From the NCBI GenBank assembly GCA_965217565.1, contig CBDCIS010000003.1:434001-498000 (forward strand): a stretch of DNA of 64,000 bases, read 5' to 3'. A program made the position numbers and the translations under genes. This DNA is from CBDCIS01 sp965217565. Its GTDB lineage: Bacteria > Chloroflexota > Dehalococcoidia > Lucifugimonadales > CATOSD01. Under the pieces are notes generated by a model. That model saw only the letters and a list, made by a program, of their open reading frames with translations, had not been told where the DNA came from and searched no databases. Below are positions 17,649 to 25,923 of the stretch, in pieces; within the stretch, counting starts at the first letter, position 1; every line of letters begins with the position of its first letter.

Positions 17649-17942
17649 CTAAAACCCCGACACAACCTCCCTCTCGCAGCCTACCACCTCGATGTCCTCC
17701 CGACTGCCCTCGATGTAGCCGATCACCCTGTCCAGCGTCTCATCCGCGTGCCGCGTGTCGTTGCTCACGCATACCACGCCAAGTGTCGCCATCTGCCAGG
17801 TGTCGTTGTCCTCGACCTCCGCGACCGCCACGTTGAATCTGTTGCGGACTCGTGAGCACAACGACGCGATCACTCGCCGCTTCCCCTTCAGGCTCTGGTT
17901 CTCCGGTATGCGAAGCCTAACCCTGCAAACTCCAACATTCAT
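17649..17942 (-). CDS. DUF503 (YlxP-like) protein
   Basis: The 97-residue product matches the small DUF503 family: VGVCRVRLRIPENQSLKGKRR at the N terminus, the FNVAVAEVEDNDTWQ centre and LGVVCVSNDTRHADE. Homologues such as YlxP often sit beside translation genes and may act in ribosome maturation. It converges on the phosphatase gene with 15 bases between them. No ribosome site stands out upstream of 17942. Confidence 0.85.
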   Translation of the reverse strand: MNVGVCRVRLRIPENQSLKGKRRVIASLCSRVRNRFNVAVAEVEDNDTWQMATLGVVCVSNDTRHADETLDRVIGYIEGSREDIEVVGCEREVVSGF

Positions 17943-18252
17943 CTCTTCAACGCCACTCCCATTGCGGCGGCGGCCGGCCGGCCGTCACCTCATAATACCA
18001 TTTCGTCTTGACTGCGCCACGAATCATCCAAATGCGTATGCGTCGTAAGACCCCCTACCGTCATTCCCGCGAAAGCGGGAATCCAGAAAGCCGGCAGGCG
18101 AGAATACAACGGCATCGCCACAAATTGGTATAATACCGAAAATCTCATATCCTATGACACCCCGGTCCTGGCAGGTAACTGTTCAGACTCAATGCTAAAC
18201 CCTGTATGGACAACGCCCTTGCGGCTGCCTCGCCCGAAGAGCTTTGTGATAC

Positions 18253-18281
18253 TTGACGTTCGCGCACATTCGTGCTATTCT
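18253..18281 (+). promoter_or_regulatory. putative sigma-70 promoter
   Basis: TTGACG (18253-18258) and TATTCT (18276-18281) are separated by 17 bases. Transcription would start near 18288 and read through the two 55-bp repeats into the hpt gene, giving a leader of roughly 325 bases. Confidence 0.5.
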
Positions 18282-18330
18282 GCCCCTGTGATCGTTCCGC
18301 AAAACTGGAGACCGCCGGAGACCACAAGCA

Positions 18331-18440
18331 GCGCATGTCCCAGAATATCGCAGTTTGAGAGCAACTCTTCCGGAGAACCCAGGAAGCGCATGACCCAAAA
18401 TTACCCAGTTTGAAAGCAACTGTTCCGGGCACACAGGCAA
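18331..18440. repeat. two direct repeats of 55 bp
   Basis: Units starting GCGCATG at 18331 and 18386 align along about 55 bases (CAGTTTGA, GCAACT, TTCCGG shared) with scattered differences. The sequence just before the first unit resembles the unit end, so a partial third copy may be present. Function unknown. Confidence 0.6.
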
Positions 18441-18613
18441 TCCGCCACGAACTCTGAACAGTTACCCTGGCAGCCCTCACGCCCGCATTGTACCACCTGC
18501 CGCCCCAACGGCCGTGGCGATTGCGCGATGCGCGTGCAGGCATTATCATTCCCCTGAAAGCAGAACCATGTCGCGGGCGTAGCGGCAACCGCCCGCTGCT
18601 TGGAGGCGTCCAA

Positions 18614-19232
18614 TTGTCCGACAACACAGCCCCGCTAACCGACACGGGCGGAGATTCCATGCGCGCGTTCGACAACGGCGCCGCGTCCACATCACAGGCC
18701 CACGTGGACGGCATAGACGGCGTGCTGCTCACGACAAGTCAGATACGGCAGCGCGTGGCCGAACTGGGCCGTGAAATCTCCACCGACTACCGTGGCCGTG
18801 ACCTCGTCCTCGTCGGCGTGCTGCGGGGCGCGCTCTGCTTCATGACCGACCTCATGCGCGAGCTCAACCTGCTCGCCGAAGTCGAGGTCATGGGAGTCTC
18901 CAGCTACTCCGGGCGCGGGCCGGTCCGGCGTCAAGATCACCAAGGACCTCGATTGCGACGTCACCGGCCGCGACGTAATCGTCGTCGAGGACATCGTTGA
19001 CAGCGGCATGACCCTCGACTTCCTGCTCAAGTACCTCAGCTTCAAGCAGCCCGCGTCTCTCGAAGTATGCGTCCTTCTGGACAAGAAGGCGCGCCGGGCA
19101 GTCCACGTCCCCATCCGCTACACCGGCTTCGACATTCCCGACGAGTTTGTAGTAGGCTACGGCCTGGACTTCCAGGACCGCTACCGCAACCTCCCCTTCA
19201 TAGCAACCCTGTCCCGCCCACTGTCGAACTGA
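18614..19232 (+). pseudogene. hpt: hypoxanthine phosphoribosyltransferase, frameshifted
   Basis: The N-terminal half reads from a TTG at 18614 (GGAGG at 18602-18606; ATG 18659 is an alternative) through LLTTSQIRQRVAELGREI and VGVLRGALCFMTDLMREL to VSSYSGRG. The rest continues in the next frame with SGVKITKDLDCDVTGRD, the PRPP motif VVEDIVDSGMT and FVVGYGLDFQDRYR to a TGA at 19232. Removing one G from the run at 18911-18913 restores a single frame (SSYSGAGRSGVKI). Purine salvage by this gene is lost unless the shift is a sequencing error. Confidence 0.85.
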
Positions 19233-19248
19233 GATACTGAAGGTGAAC

Positions 19249-20265
19249 ATGAGTACCCACGAGTCGGACTCCCTATATACCGAATCCTCTGAGGATCCCT
19301 GGCCCATCACGAGGGCGCAGCCCCGCAGCTTCTTCAAGGTTCCTCTATGCGAGAATCTCGACGAGCTCGACGCCGATGTCGCATTCCTGGGTGTGCCCTT
19401 CGACCAGGGCACATTCGGGAGGCCCGGGGCGCGATTCGGCCCCGACGCCGTCCGCGATTCGCCCCGCGCCTACTCCTATACCGACCCTTCGGGCGCGCAA
19501 CGCCAAGCCGAGGGCTTCTTCGACGTCGACGCCGGCGATGAGCTGCTTCGGGGGGTCACGATGGCCGATTGCGGCAACGTAACCGTCGTGCCATCCGACG
19601 TTCTCAGGAATTTCGAGAAGCTAACGCAGGCGACGGAGAAGATTGTGGAGCGCGGCGCGTTCCCGGTAATCGTTGGCGGCGACCATGCGATCACCTTCCC
19701 CGTAGTCCGGGGGCTGGGCAAGTTCGCGCCGCTCAACATAGTTCACTTCGACGCCCACATGGACTACACGCACGAGACCCAGGGCGTGCTTTATACGCAC
19801 GGCAGCCCGATTCGCCGGTGCAGAGAGCTCCCTTTCGTTGACCACATCACCTCGGTGGGCATCCGCTCGGCGCGCAGGAAGCCCTACGAGCAGTCGCAGC
19901 AGGACGGCAGCCTTATCATTACCACCAGGCGATTCAGAGAGCTGGGGCCGAGGGCTGTGGCCGATCTCATTCCGGAAGGTGAGAACCTCTTCGTCACGTT
20001 CGACATCGACGTAATGGACCCAAGCCAGGCTCCGGGCACCGGCACGCCCGAGGTGGGCGGCCTGTTCTACGAGGAGACGCGGGACTGCCTCGCCGCGCTC
20101 TTGGAGAAGCGCAACCTGGTGGCCTTCGACGTGGTGGAGGTCGCGCCGCCATACGACTCCTCCGAGATAACGAGCCAGCTCGCCGCCCGGCTCATCATCG
20201 ACATCCTGTCGCTGAGATTTCCTTCCAGGCAACCGAAAGACAAGGATGCGCCAGCGGCCCGCTAA
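19249..20265 (+). CDS. arginase/agmatinase family ureohydrolase
   Basis: The product is 338 residues from the ATG at 19249, with AAGGTG close upstream. All binuclear-manganese motifs are present: GGDHAI, HFDAHMD and FDIDVMDPSQAPGTGTPE. The N-terminal GVPFDQGTFGRPGARFGPDAVR is typical of agmatinases. It hydrolyses a guanidino compound to an amine plus urea. Agmatine is likely but guanidinobutyrate or a similar substrate is possible. It lies 17 bases downstream of the broken hpt gene and precedes an amidohydrolase. Confidence 0.88.
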   Translation: MSTHESDSLYTESSEDPWPITRAQPRSFFKVPLCENLDELDADVAFLGVPFDQGTFGRPGARFGPDAVRDSPRAYSYTDPSGAQRQAEGFFDVDAGDELLRGVTMADCGNVTVVPSDVLRNFEKLTQATEKIVERGAFPVIVGGDHAITFPVVRGLGKFAPLNIVHFDAHMDYTHETQGVLYTHGSPIRRCRELPFVDHITSVGIRSARRKPYEQSQQDGSLIITTRRFRELGPRAVADLIPEGENLFVTFDIDVMDPSQAPGTGTPEVGGLFYEETRDCLAALLEKRNLVAFDVVEVAPPYDSSEITSQLAARLIIDILSLRFPSRQPKDKDAPAAR

Positions 20266-20419
20266 TCTTTCGCCGTGGTTCATTCCCGCGCCACGCGGCG
20301 CGAAAATGGCTTACAATATATTCCAGCCTCTTGGGGACTTCCTGAATCTGACAGTACGAGGCGACGCCCACACGCCGCGGGGCGTGTTTCACAAGCTAAA
20401 CAGACTTAAGGGGAGATGG

Positions 20420-21640
20420 ATGTCAATAGCATTCACCAACGCCCGGCTCATCGACGCCGCCGGTGGGCCGCCGCGCGACAATATGGCCGTCATAGTGGTT
20501 GGCGAGAGGATAGGCTGGGTCGGCCAAAGCGATGAGGCGCAGGCCCCGGAGAACACGAGCGTGATCGACGTGGGCGGGAAGACCCTCATGCCGGGCATGA
20601 TCGACGTCCACATGCACATCTGCCAGGGAACGGCCCCCAATCCCATCGCCGAGTACACCGAGACCATCCCGTTCGTCGCCATTAGGGGCGCGGCGCAGGC
20701 GAGGGCTGTGCTCGACTCAGGCTTCACGACGATACGCAACCTGGGCGCGCTCGGCTACTCGGACGTAGCCGTGAAAGAGGCCATAAACCAGGGTATCGTC
20801 CAGGGGCCGCGCCTCGTGGTCTCAGGCGAGATGGTGATGACCGAGGGCTCCGGCGAGCGTGGTTACATGCGGCCTGAGGTCAGCATACCCGAATCCGGCA
20901 TCTTCGTCGGCGCGGAGGGAGCGCGCCGCGCCGTTCGCAACCAGGTCTATAACGGCGCGGACGTAATCAAGCTCATCGCCAGCGGCCGGGTGGGTTCCAA
21001 CGCCTACTCGATGCCCTGGGACACCGAGATGACCCAGGAGGAGATGGAGGCGATATGCGACGAGGCACACCGATGGGGCAAAAAGGTGGCCGCCCACGCC
21101 TACTCCGCCGCGAGCGTCACGGCCTGTGTCCTGGCGGGCGTGGACAGTATCGAGCATGGCGCCATGATGGACGAACCTACCATCGCGCTCATGGCCGAGC
21201 GCGGCGTGGCGCTCGTGCCCACAATGACGGCCTTCCACACCTACCTGACGCCGGGCGCTGAGGAGCGCTATCCGGCCTACCGGCTGGCGCGCGGGCGGCC
21301 CATGGCCCAGCGTCAGCGCGACCACTTCCAGAGGTATCTCGAGTACGGACTCACGATAGCCACCGGCTCCGACGGCCCCCGTCCCGGCTCTCTGCCCGGC
21401 TCCTCGGCGCTGGAGACGCGGCTCATGGTGGACGCGGGAATGACCACAATGCAGGCAATACAGGCCACCACTAGGAACGCCGCCAAGGTGCTTGGCCTGG
21501 ATGATGACCTGGGCACGGTCGAAGAGGGTAAGCTCGCGGACCTCATCGTGGTGGATGGCGACCCATCTGAGGACATCGACCTGCTCCAGGACAGGGAGCG
21601 CATCCATACGGTGATGAAGGGCGGCGACATCGTCCATTAG
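20420..21640 (+). CDS. amidohydrolase family protein (imidazolonepropionase-like)
   Basis: The product is 406 residues from the ATG at 20420, a few bases after AGGGGAG. The frame is open to 20246, but that part overlaps the previous gene's end and lacks homology. Metal ligands are visible in MIDVHMHI, a Lys in IKLIASGRV, VAAHAYSAAS, SIEHG and ATGSDGPRP. The final segment LGTVEEGKLADLIVVDGDP is the usual beta-domain return. Members include Xaa-Pro dipeptidases and imidazolonepropionase-like enzymes. The substrate is not assigned. Confidence 0.87.
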   Translation: MSIAFTNARLIDAAGGPPRDNMAVIVVGERIGWVGQSDEAQAPENTSVIDVGGKTLMPGMIDVHMHICQGTAPNPIAEYTETIPFVAIRGAAQARAVLDSGFTTIRNLGALGYSDVAVKEAINQGIVQGPRLVVSGEMVMTEGSGERGYMRPEVSIPESGIFVGAEGARRAVRNQVYNGADVIKLIASGRVGSNAYSMPWDTEMTQEEMEAICDEAHRWGKKVAAHAYSAASVTACVLAGVDSIEHGAMMDEPTIALMAERGVALVPTMTAFHTYLTPGAEERYPAYRLARGRPMAQRQRDHFQRYLEYGLTIATGSDGPRPGSLPGSSALETRLMVDAGMTTMQAIQATTRNAAKVLGLDDDLGTVEEGKLADLIVVDGDPSEDIDLLQDRERIHTVMKGGDIVH

Positions 21641-21690
21641 CAGGCCGCGCCCACTCACCCACCCCAAGCACAATCTCAGGAGGTTTTTGT

Positions 21691-22725
21691 ATGCGTTTCG
21701 GTTCGTTCGTGTTTCCCGTCAGCCACACGCCGGGGAACGACGGCGTGGTGATAGACGATACGCTCGCGGAGGTCGAGCTTGCGGAGCGACTGGGATTCGA
21801 TGCCGTCTGGCTTACGGAGCACCACTTCGATGGGGCCTCCGCATACGTCGATCCGGTCGTGTTCGCCGCTGCCATCGCAGTACGAACGCGGCGGGTCGAG
21901 ATCGGCTTCGCGGTCGTCGAGATGGCCTTTCATCACCCGGTACGACTCGCGGCGCAGACGGCCCTGCTGGACAACCTCAGCCATGGACGGCTCGTTGTCG
22001 GGACGGGCCGAGGCTCCGCCTTCAACCACTACGAATACCTGGGCTTTGGCCTTACCATGGAGGAAGGGTTGGAGAGGCTCCCGGAAGCGGAGGAGTTGCT
22101 GGTCAAGTCGTGGACGTGCGAAGACCTGCGGTTCGAGGGCAGGTTCTGGAACGTAACATTCCCCAGGTTGCGCCCCAGACCGGTTCAGAAACCTCACCCG
22201 CCCCTGGTGCGAGCCTGCATAAGCGAGGCCTCCACGTTGGCGATGGCAAGACTGGGACGCCCCATACTGATGGGGGTGCAGACGAACGCCACCACCCGCG
22301 CTCGGCTGGAGCAGTACCGCGAGACGATGCTCGGTGCGGGCTTCGATGATACGGCCACGGAGAACGCTCTCGACCGTACGTGGGTCTCCAGGAATCTGAT
22401 GGTAGCCGAGAGTGAAGACGAAGCCAGGGAAATCGCCGCAACCGGCTTCCAGCGAGAGCGCAAGCACTTCCGCGAGGCGCGCGAACTCTACAATCCCGGC
22501 GGTTTTCCTCCTCTCGCGCCCGGAACGCCGCCCGCCCCCGGAGAAGACCTGGATCGCTCCTTCGTCTTGGGAACGGTATCCCAGGTAGCCGACCAGATAG
22601 CCGAACTCAGAGACATCGGCGTGCGCAACCTGATGCTAAAGCTCAACACCGGCGAAATGCCGTCAAAAAGCGTCCGAGCCTCAATGAGGCTGTTCGGGGA
22701 GAAGGTGCTGCCCCTCTTCCGGTAG
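21691..22725 (+). CDS. LLM-class flavin-dependent oxidoreductase
   Basis: The 344-residue protein has the luciferase-like TIM-barrel: MRFGSFVFPVSHTP, LAERLGFDAVWLTEHHF, RVEIGFAVVEMAFHHPVRLA, LDNLSHGRLVVGTGRG and a C-terminal VADQIAELRDIGVRNLMLKL. It would bind FMN or F420 and oxidise an organic substrate, with oxygen if it is a monooxygenase. A strong CAGGAGG precedes the ATG. It is one of three such genes in the window. Substrate unknown. Confidence 0.88.
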   Translation: MRFGSFVFPVSHTPGNDGVVIDDTLAEVELAERLGFDAVWLTEHHFDGASAYVDPVVFAAAIAVRTRRVEIGFAVVEMAFHHPVRLAAQTALLDNLSHGRLVVGTGRGSAFNHYEYLGFGLTMEEGLERLPEAEELLVKSWTCEDLRFEGRFWNVTFPRLRPRPVQKPHPPLVRACISEASTLAMARLGRPILMGVQTNATTRARLEQYRETMLGAGFDDTATENALDRTWVSRNLMVAESEDEAREIAATGFQRERKHFREARELYNPGGFPPLAPGTPPAPGEDLDRSFVLGTVSQVADQIAELRDIGVRNLMLKLNTGEMPSKSVRASMRLFGEKVLPLFR

Positions 22726-22763
22726 CTCCTCTAAGCTGACCACTGACTACCTGGAATACTCAC

Positions 22764-23609
22764 TCACCCCATAACCGCTTCAGCTATCCTCTCCGCGTTA
22801 GCCAGGGACTCTTCCTCCCCGGCCGTCTCCAGGCGTATCATCACGCGGTCCGCGCCCGCCTCCTCGAAGCGCTTCAGCATATCGGCGTCCGGCTGTTGGC
22901 CGAAAACCGATACCTGGATCGAGGCCGGGTCTCGTCCGGCGGCAGCGGCCAGTTCGTCGATCGTGGCACGGCCCTTGGCGACATCTTCGGGAGTCACGCG
23001 GTTGGGCATCCAGCCGTCGCCCCACGAGACCACTCGCTTGAACACGTTGGCCGCCATGCCGCCCAGCAGCACGGGTGGGTGCGGACGCTGGACGGGCCTG
23101 GGAAACGAATATACGGGTGGGAAGTCGTAGTACTTGCCGTGGAACTCGCTCTCCACCTTCGTCCAAAGCTCCTTCATAGCCAGCACCGCCTCGCGCGTCT
23201 GAGTCCAGCGGTGAGCGAAGTCGCCGCCGAGTATCTCGCTCTCCTCCCTGTTCCACCCCGCGCCTATGCCAAACAGGAATCGTCCGCCGGAGTACATGTC
23301 CAGCGTAGCCACCTCTTTGGCAAGCAGTATGGGATTGCGTTCGGGCACGAGGACGATGCCGGTTCCCAATTTCAGGGTGGTCGTCACGGCGGAAGCCCTC
23401 GCCAACGCGACGAACGGGTCAACGATGTCGGCATAGACCCTGGGGATAACCCCGTCCGGCGACCCCGGCCACGGCGACGAGGTGTTCACCGGAATGATGG
23501 GGTGCTCCGGGACCCACAAAGAATCAAACCCGAGCTCTTCCACGCGCCTCGCGAGAGTTGCCACGTCTATGGAATAGTCCGTCAAAAATGTCGAAATGCC
23601 AATATCCAT
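22764..23609 (-). CDS. LLM-class F420-dependent oxidoreductase (TIGR03619-like)
   Basis: The 281-residue luciferase-fold protein opens DIGISTFLTDYSIDVATLAR and continues with VEELGFDSLWVPEHPIIP, LKLGTGIVLVPERNPILLAK, LDMYSGGRFLFGIGAGWNREE and RPHPPVLLGG, the pattern of the TIGR03619 F420-linked subfamily. It converges on the previous oxidoreductase with 38 bases between stops, so the two are transcribed separately. A GGAGGTTCTTGGG stretch precedes the start. Substrate unknown. Confidence 0.88.
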   Translation of the reverse strand: MDIGISTFLTDYSIDVATLARRVEELGFDSLWVPEHPIIPVNTSSPWPGSPDGVIPRVYADIVDPFVALARASAVTTTLKLGTGIVLVPERNPILLAKEVATLDMYSGGRFLFGIGAGWNREESEILGGDFAHRWTQTREAVLAMKELWTKVESEFHGKYYDFPPVYSFPRPVQRPHPPVLLGGMAANVFKRVVSWGDGWMPNRVTPEDVAKGRATIDELAAAAGRDPASIQVSVFGQQPDADMLKRFEEAGADRVMIRLETAGEEESLANAERIAEAVMG

Positions 23610-23657
23610 CCCAAGAACCTCCTAACACTGCATGTTTGGCTCCCAGTCCCGCGCCGT

Positions 23658-23757
23658 CATTCCTGAGCACGCGGGAACCCATCGCAATGGCTCGCCGCTC
23701 GGCAATCCACACCCCGGCATGGTGGTCTCCCGCGAAAGCGGGAGAGACGGCGCGGGA
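23658..23757. repeat. dispersed intergenic repeat (GCCGAGCGGCGAGCC type)
   Basis: On the minus strand this stretch reads ATTGCCGAGCGGCGAGCC, ATTGCGATGGG, then a GTCATTCC-type end, as at 56578-56633 on the plus strand. It also contains CTCCCGCGAAAGCGGGAG. No coding potential. Confidence 0.6.
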
Positions 23758-23858
23758 CAATTTGAGTTTTGCACTTCTCCCGATGCCGATAGTCCGCTAT
23801 TTGACAAATTCCTGCCCCGCGATACACTCTACGGAAACCTGTTCCAGGAGCGCCCCAA

Positions 23859-24614
23859 TTGGAAGTGATCCCAGGAGTTCACGTAGTGTCAGGCGTCCGG
23901 TGGTCGCGCCTGTACCTGATGGAGGACGATGACGCGCTTGCCCTCGTGGATACCGGCCCTCCCTGGAGCGCGCGAAACCTGTTCAGATACATCGAGTCGA
24001 TTGGCCGCAAGCCCGATGAGCTTCGCGCCATCCTGATGACCCACGGCCATCCCGACCACAGCGGCAGCGCATACGCCATCATCGAGCGCTCCGGCGCCGA
24101 GCTCTTTGCCCACGCGGGCGACACCAGGCCGGGCTCCGGAGACGGCGCATCGCAAAGCCATACCGACCTCGATCCCCGCCTTCGGCCACCTCTGCCCTTC
24201 TTCCGGCCCCCTCCGGTCAGCCGCCACGTAGAGGACGGTCAACTGCTGCCTATCCTGGGCGGAATCCGGGTCTTGGACACGCCGGGCCATACGCCCGGCA
24301 GTGTGTGCTACCTCCTCGAAGGCCAAAGCCTCATCTTCTCCGGCGACACCGTGTTCAGCGACGGCAAACGAGTCAGCCGCTCGGTCCCGTTTCCGGGTTA
24401 CGACAGGGCGCGGTACACCGTGTCCCTGCAAAAGCTGGCGGCGCTGGAGTTCGACGCGCTGTGCGGCGGCCACGGCTCCCCGCTGCTGGGCGGAGCTTCC
24501 GACAAGCTGCGCGACCTGCTGGCCGCGAGACCCGATCCGCCCACGTGGCGGGACTTCTTCAAGGGCGCGCCTAGGCGCATTTTGCAGTCCAGAGGCCTGG
24601 GCGGCGAGTTCTAA
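23859..24614 (+). CDS. MBL-fold metallo-hydrolase
   Basis: The product is 251 residues from a TTG at 23859 preceded by CAGGAGCG. It has the metallo-beta-lactamase order of motifs: ALVDTGPPW, the zinc site THGHPDHSG, DTPGHTPGSVCY, FSGDTVFSDG and a late GGHGSP. The family spans glyoxalase II, lactonases and RNases. Without the RNase or flavodiiron extensions, this looks like a small-molecule hydrolase. A minus-strand oxidoreductase lies upstream, so this gene has its own promoter in the 250-base repeat-bearing gap. Confidence 0.85.
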   Translation: MEVIPGVHVVSGVRWSRLYLMEDDDALALVDTGPPWSARNLFRYIESIGRKPDELRAILMTHGHPDHSGSAYAIIERSGAELFAHAGDTRPGSGDGASQSHTDLDPRLRPPLPFFRPPPVSRHVEDGQLLPILGGIRVLDTPGHTPGSVCYLLEGQSLIFSGDTVFSDGKRVSRSVPFPGYDRARYTVSLQKLAALEFDALCGGHGSPLLGGASDKLRDLLAARPDPPTWRDFFKGAPRRILQSRGLGGEF

Positions 24615-24721
24615 CGAGTCTCCGCCCGTTCGACCAGCGGGTCAACTTACTGATTGTCATCAGTCGGCGTCATCAAAGCCCCCAATCGCCAACAATTCTA
24701 CCACAGCCTGCCAGCCCGCTT

Positions 24722-24771
24722 CCTTGTTTCCCCCTCCCTTGATGGGAGGGGGTTAGGGGGTGGATGGGGGA
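24722..24771. repeat. CCCTCCCTTGATGGGAGGGG repeat
   Basis: A short palindrome followed by GTTAGGGGGTGGATGGGG. Variants occur inverted at 37050-37083, and in divergent form at 47147-47181 and 50930-51010. It is a dispersed intergenic element and may form a hairpin. Confidence 0.6.
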
Positions 24772-24818
24772 CGCTGCCTTCGACAATCAAAAGGCCCTGA
24801 CTGGCAACTCCAGATTCC

Positions 24819-24847
24819 TTGCGCCCTATGCCATAATTCGTTAGAAT
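24819..24847 (+). promoter_or_regulatory. putative promoter of tRNA-Met
   Basis: TTGCGC (24819-24824) and TAGAAT (24842-24847) are 17 bases apart. The -10 box ends 13 bases before the tRNA 5' end. Confidence 0.5.
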
Positions 24848-24860
24848 AAATCGCGTTTCC

Positions 24861-24935
24861 GGCAACGTAGCTCAGTGGCAGAGCGGGCGCTTCATAAGCG
24901 CTAGGTCAGAGGTTCGAGCCCTCTCGTTGCCACCA
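24861..24935 (+). tRNA. tRNA-Met(CAT)
   Basis: The 75 bases fold as a cloverleaf with acceptor GGCAACG/CGTTGCC, D arm GCTC...GAGC, anticodon stem GCGCT with loop TTCATAA, T arm with GGTTCGAGCC, and an encoded CCA end. The anticodon stem lacks the three G-C pairs of initiator tRNA, so this is elongator Met. A lysidine-modified Ile2 cannot be excluded. Confidence 0.9.
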
Positions 24936-25027
24936 CGGGCCAAGTCCATGGATACTCCGCGCCACCATCGTTTCTGCCGGCAAGGCGGCGCGGGAAGATT
25001 GGTCTGCCGACGACCCAACATAGGCGG

Positions 25028-25103
25028 GGGCGGTTAGCTCAGTGGTTAGAGCGCTTGCTTCACACGCAAGAGGCCGGAGGTTCGACCCCTCCACCGCCCA
25101 CCA
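25028..25103 (+). tRNA. tRNA-Val(CAC)
   Basis: The 76 bases give acceptor GGGCGGT/ACCGCCC, D arm, anticodon stem CTTGC/GCAAG with loop TTCACAC, T arm GGAGGTTCGACCCCTCC and an encoded CCA. It probably shares a transcript with tRNA-Met 92 bases upstream. Confidence 0.92.
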
Positions 25104-25149
25104 AACTGGACAAAATCGAGAACCTTCACGTTGAGGTTCACCTTGGCGC
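25096..25149 (+). repeat. direct repeat starting at the tRNA-Val 3' end, copy 1
   Basis: From CCGCCCACCAAACTGGA onward about 50 bases resemble 26758-26812 (CCACCAAACTGGA identical, then about 70% identity through GAACCTT and TTGG). Read as protein both give TKL(D/E)KI(E/K)NL, so this may be a decayed coding fragment or an integration scar. Confidence 0.45.
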
Positions 25150-25425
25150 TGTAGAGGAGGGCATGCATCCAGCATCTCAGGCTGTGTCGTCCAACTTTCA
25201 GAAGGCCCCTACTAACGCGGCGCGGTCACTGTAACTATATTCAGTAGATCGGGGTAGGTTACGGCGACGGCTAGTGCACCCGCCCAGATGAATGCGTTAG
25301 GCGCTTCGGGTTGATCTTGAAGAGGCTCAGGAATAAGATGGGCAATGTGCCTGTAGCTAGCGAAAATGGGTTCGTAGGTTATTTCATCACCTAGCTACTA
25401 CTGTGCGGGGCGGAAACTGAGACTC
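25104..25425. other. intergenic region after tRNA-Val
   Basis: These 322 bases hold the first copy of the TKLDKIENL-type repeat at the left end. An open frame follows from it to a TAA at 25231, but there is no start or ribosome site. The rest shows nothing recognisable. Confidence 0.4.
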
Positions 25426-25794
25426 GTGGATCCGAAACTGAAGCTCGACGACTGGGTTGGACGGACGGTGGATGTGGTCATTGACAGGCCAATGGGTACC
25501 ACTCACCCACGCCATTCCGATATGGTCTATCCGATCAACTACGGCTACATCCCGGGGACAATGGCACCAGACGGTCACCCGATCGATGCATATGTGCTGG
25601 GTGCAGACCATCCGCTTAGGCGGTGCTCAGCCAGAGTCATAGCTGCGATCCGGCGCAGAGATGATGTGGAAGACAAACTCGTCGTTGCGTTGTCGGGCGA
25701 ATGGAACATGGCCTCAATCAGGGAATTGACATCGTTTCAGGAGCAGTGGTTTGACTCCTGGGTAGAGTTGCCGGAGAGTGGTGGGGACCAATAG
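25426..25794 (+). CDS. small inorganic pyrophosphatase-like protein
   Basis: The 122-residue product starts at a GTG (25426). It resembles the short family I pyrophosphatase-like proteins of Gram-positive bacteria: VDVVIDRPMGTTHPRH, VYPINYGYIPGTMAPDG, IDAYVLGADHPL, RDDVEDKLVVA and FQEQWFDSW. The catalytic DxDPxD of classic enzymes reads DGHPID, so the middle Asp is His. Activity on pyrophosphate is therefore doubtful. It lies in an accessory segment beside tRNA-Val, with less biased codon use than the surrounding housekeeping genes. Confidence 0.75.
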   Translation: MDPKLKLDDWVGRTVDVVIDRPMGTTHPRHSDMVYPINYGYIPGTMAPDGHPIDAYVLGADHPLRRCSARVIAAIRRRDDVEDKLVVALSGEWNMASIRELTSFQEQWFDSWVELPESGGDQ

Positions 25795-25923
25795 GGATTC
25801 GGTGGCCGCCGCCTTTGACTTCATCCACGCGAGCGAGATAGTCACCATCCGTTCGCGCTTGGGATTGCTTCGTCAGACCAGGCCTCTAAAGCCTCCGGCG
25901 AGTCGTAAGGGTATGCGTTTCTA

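Larger units (their letters stand above)
17943..18613. other. repeat-rich intergenic region
   Basis: No gene is supported in these 671 bases. They hold a CATTCCCGCGAAAGCGGGAAT palindrome at about 18062-18082, a likely sigma-70 promoter at 18253-18281, two 55-bp direct repeats at 18331-18440 and a TAACTGTTCAGA motif (18176, inverted at 18457) also found at 36701. The promoter probably serves the hpt remnant. Confidence 0.6.

Noticed and set aside
24922..25175. Minus-strand frame across the two tRNAs that reads like a short protein
   Set aside because: It lies over the tRNA genes and is a common spurious call at tRNA loci.
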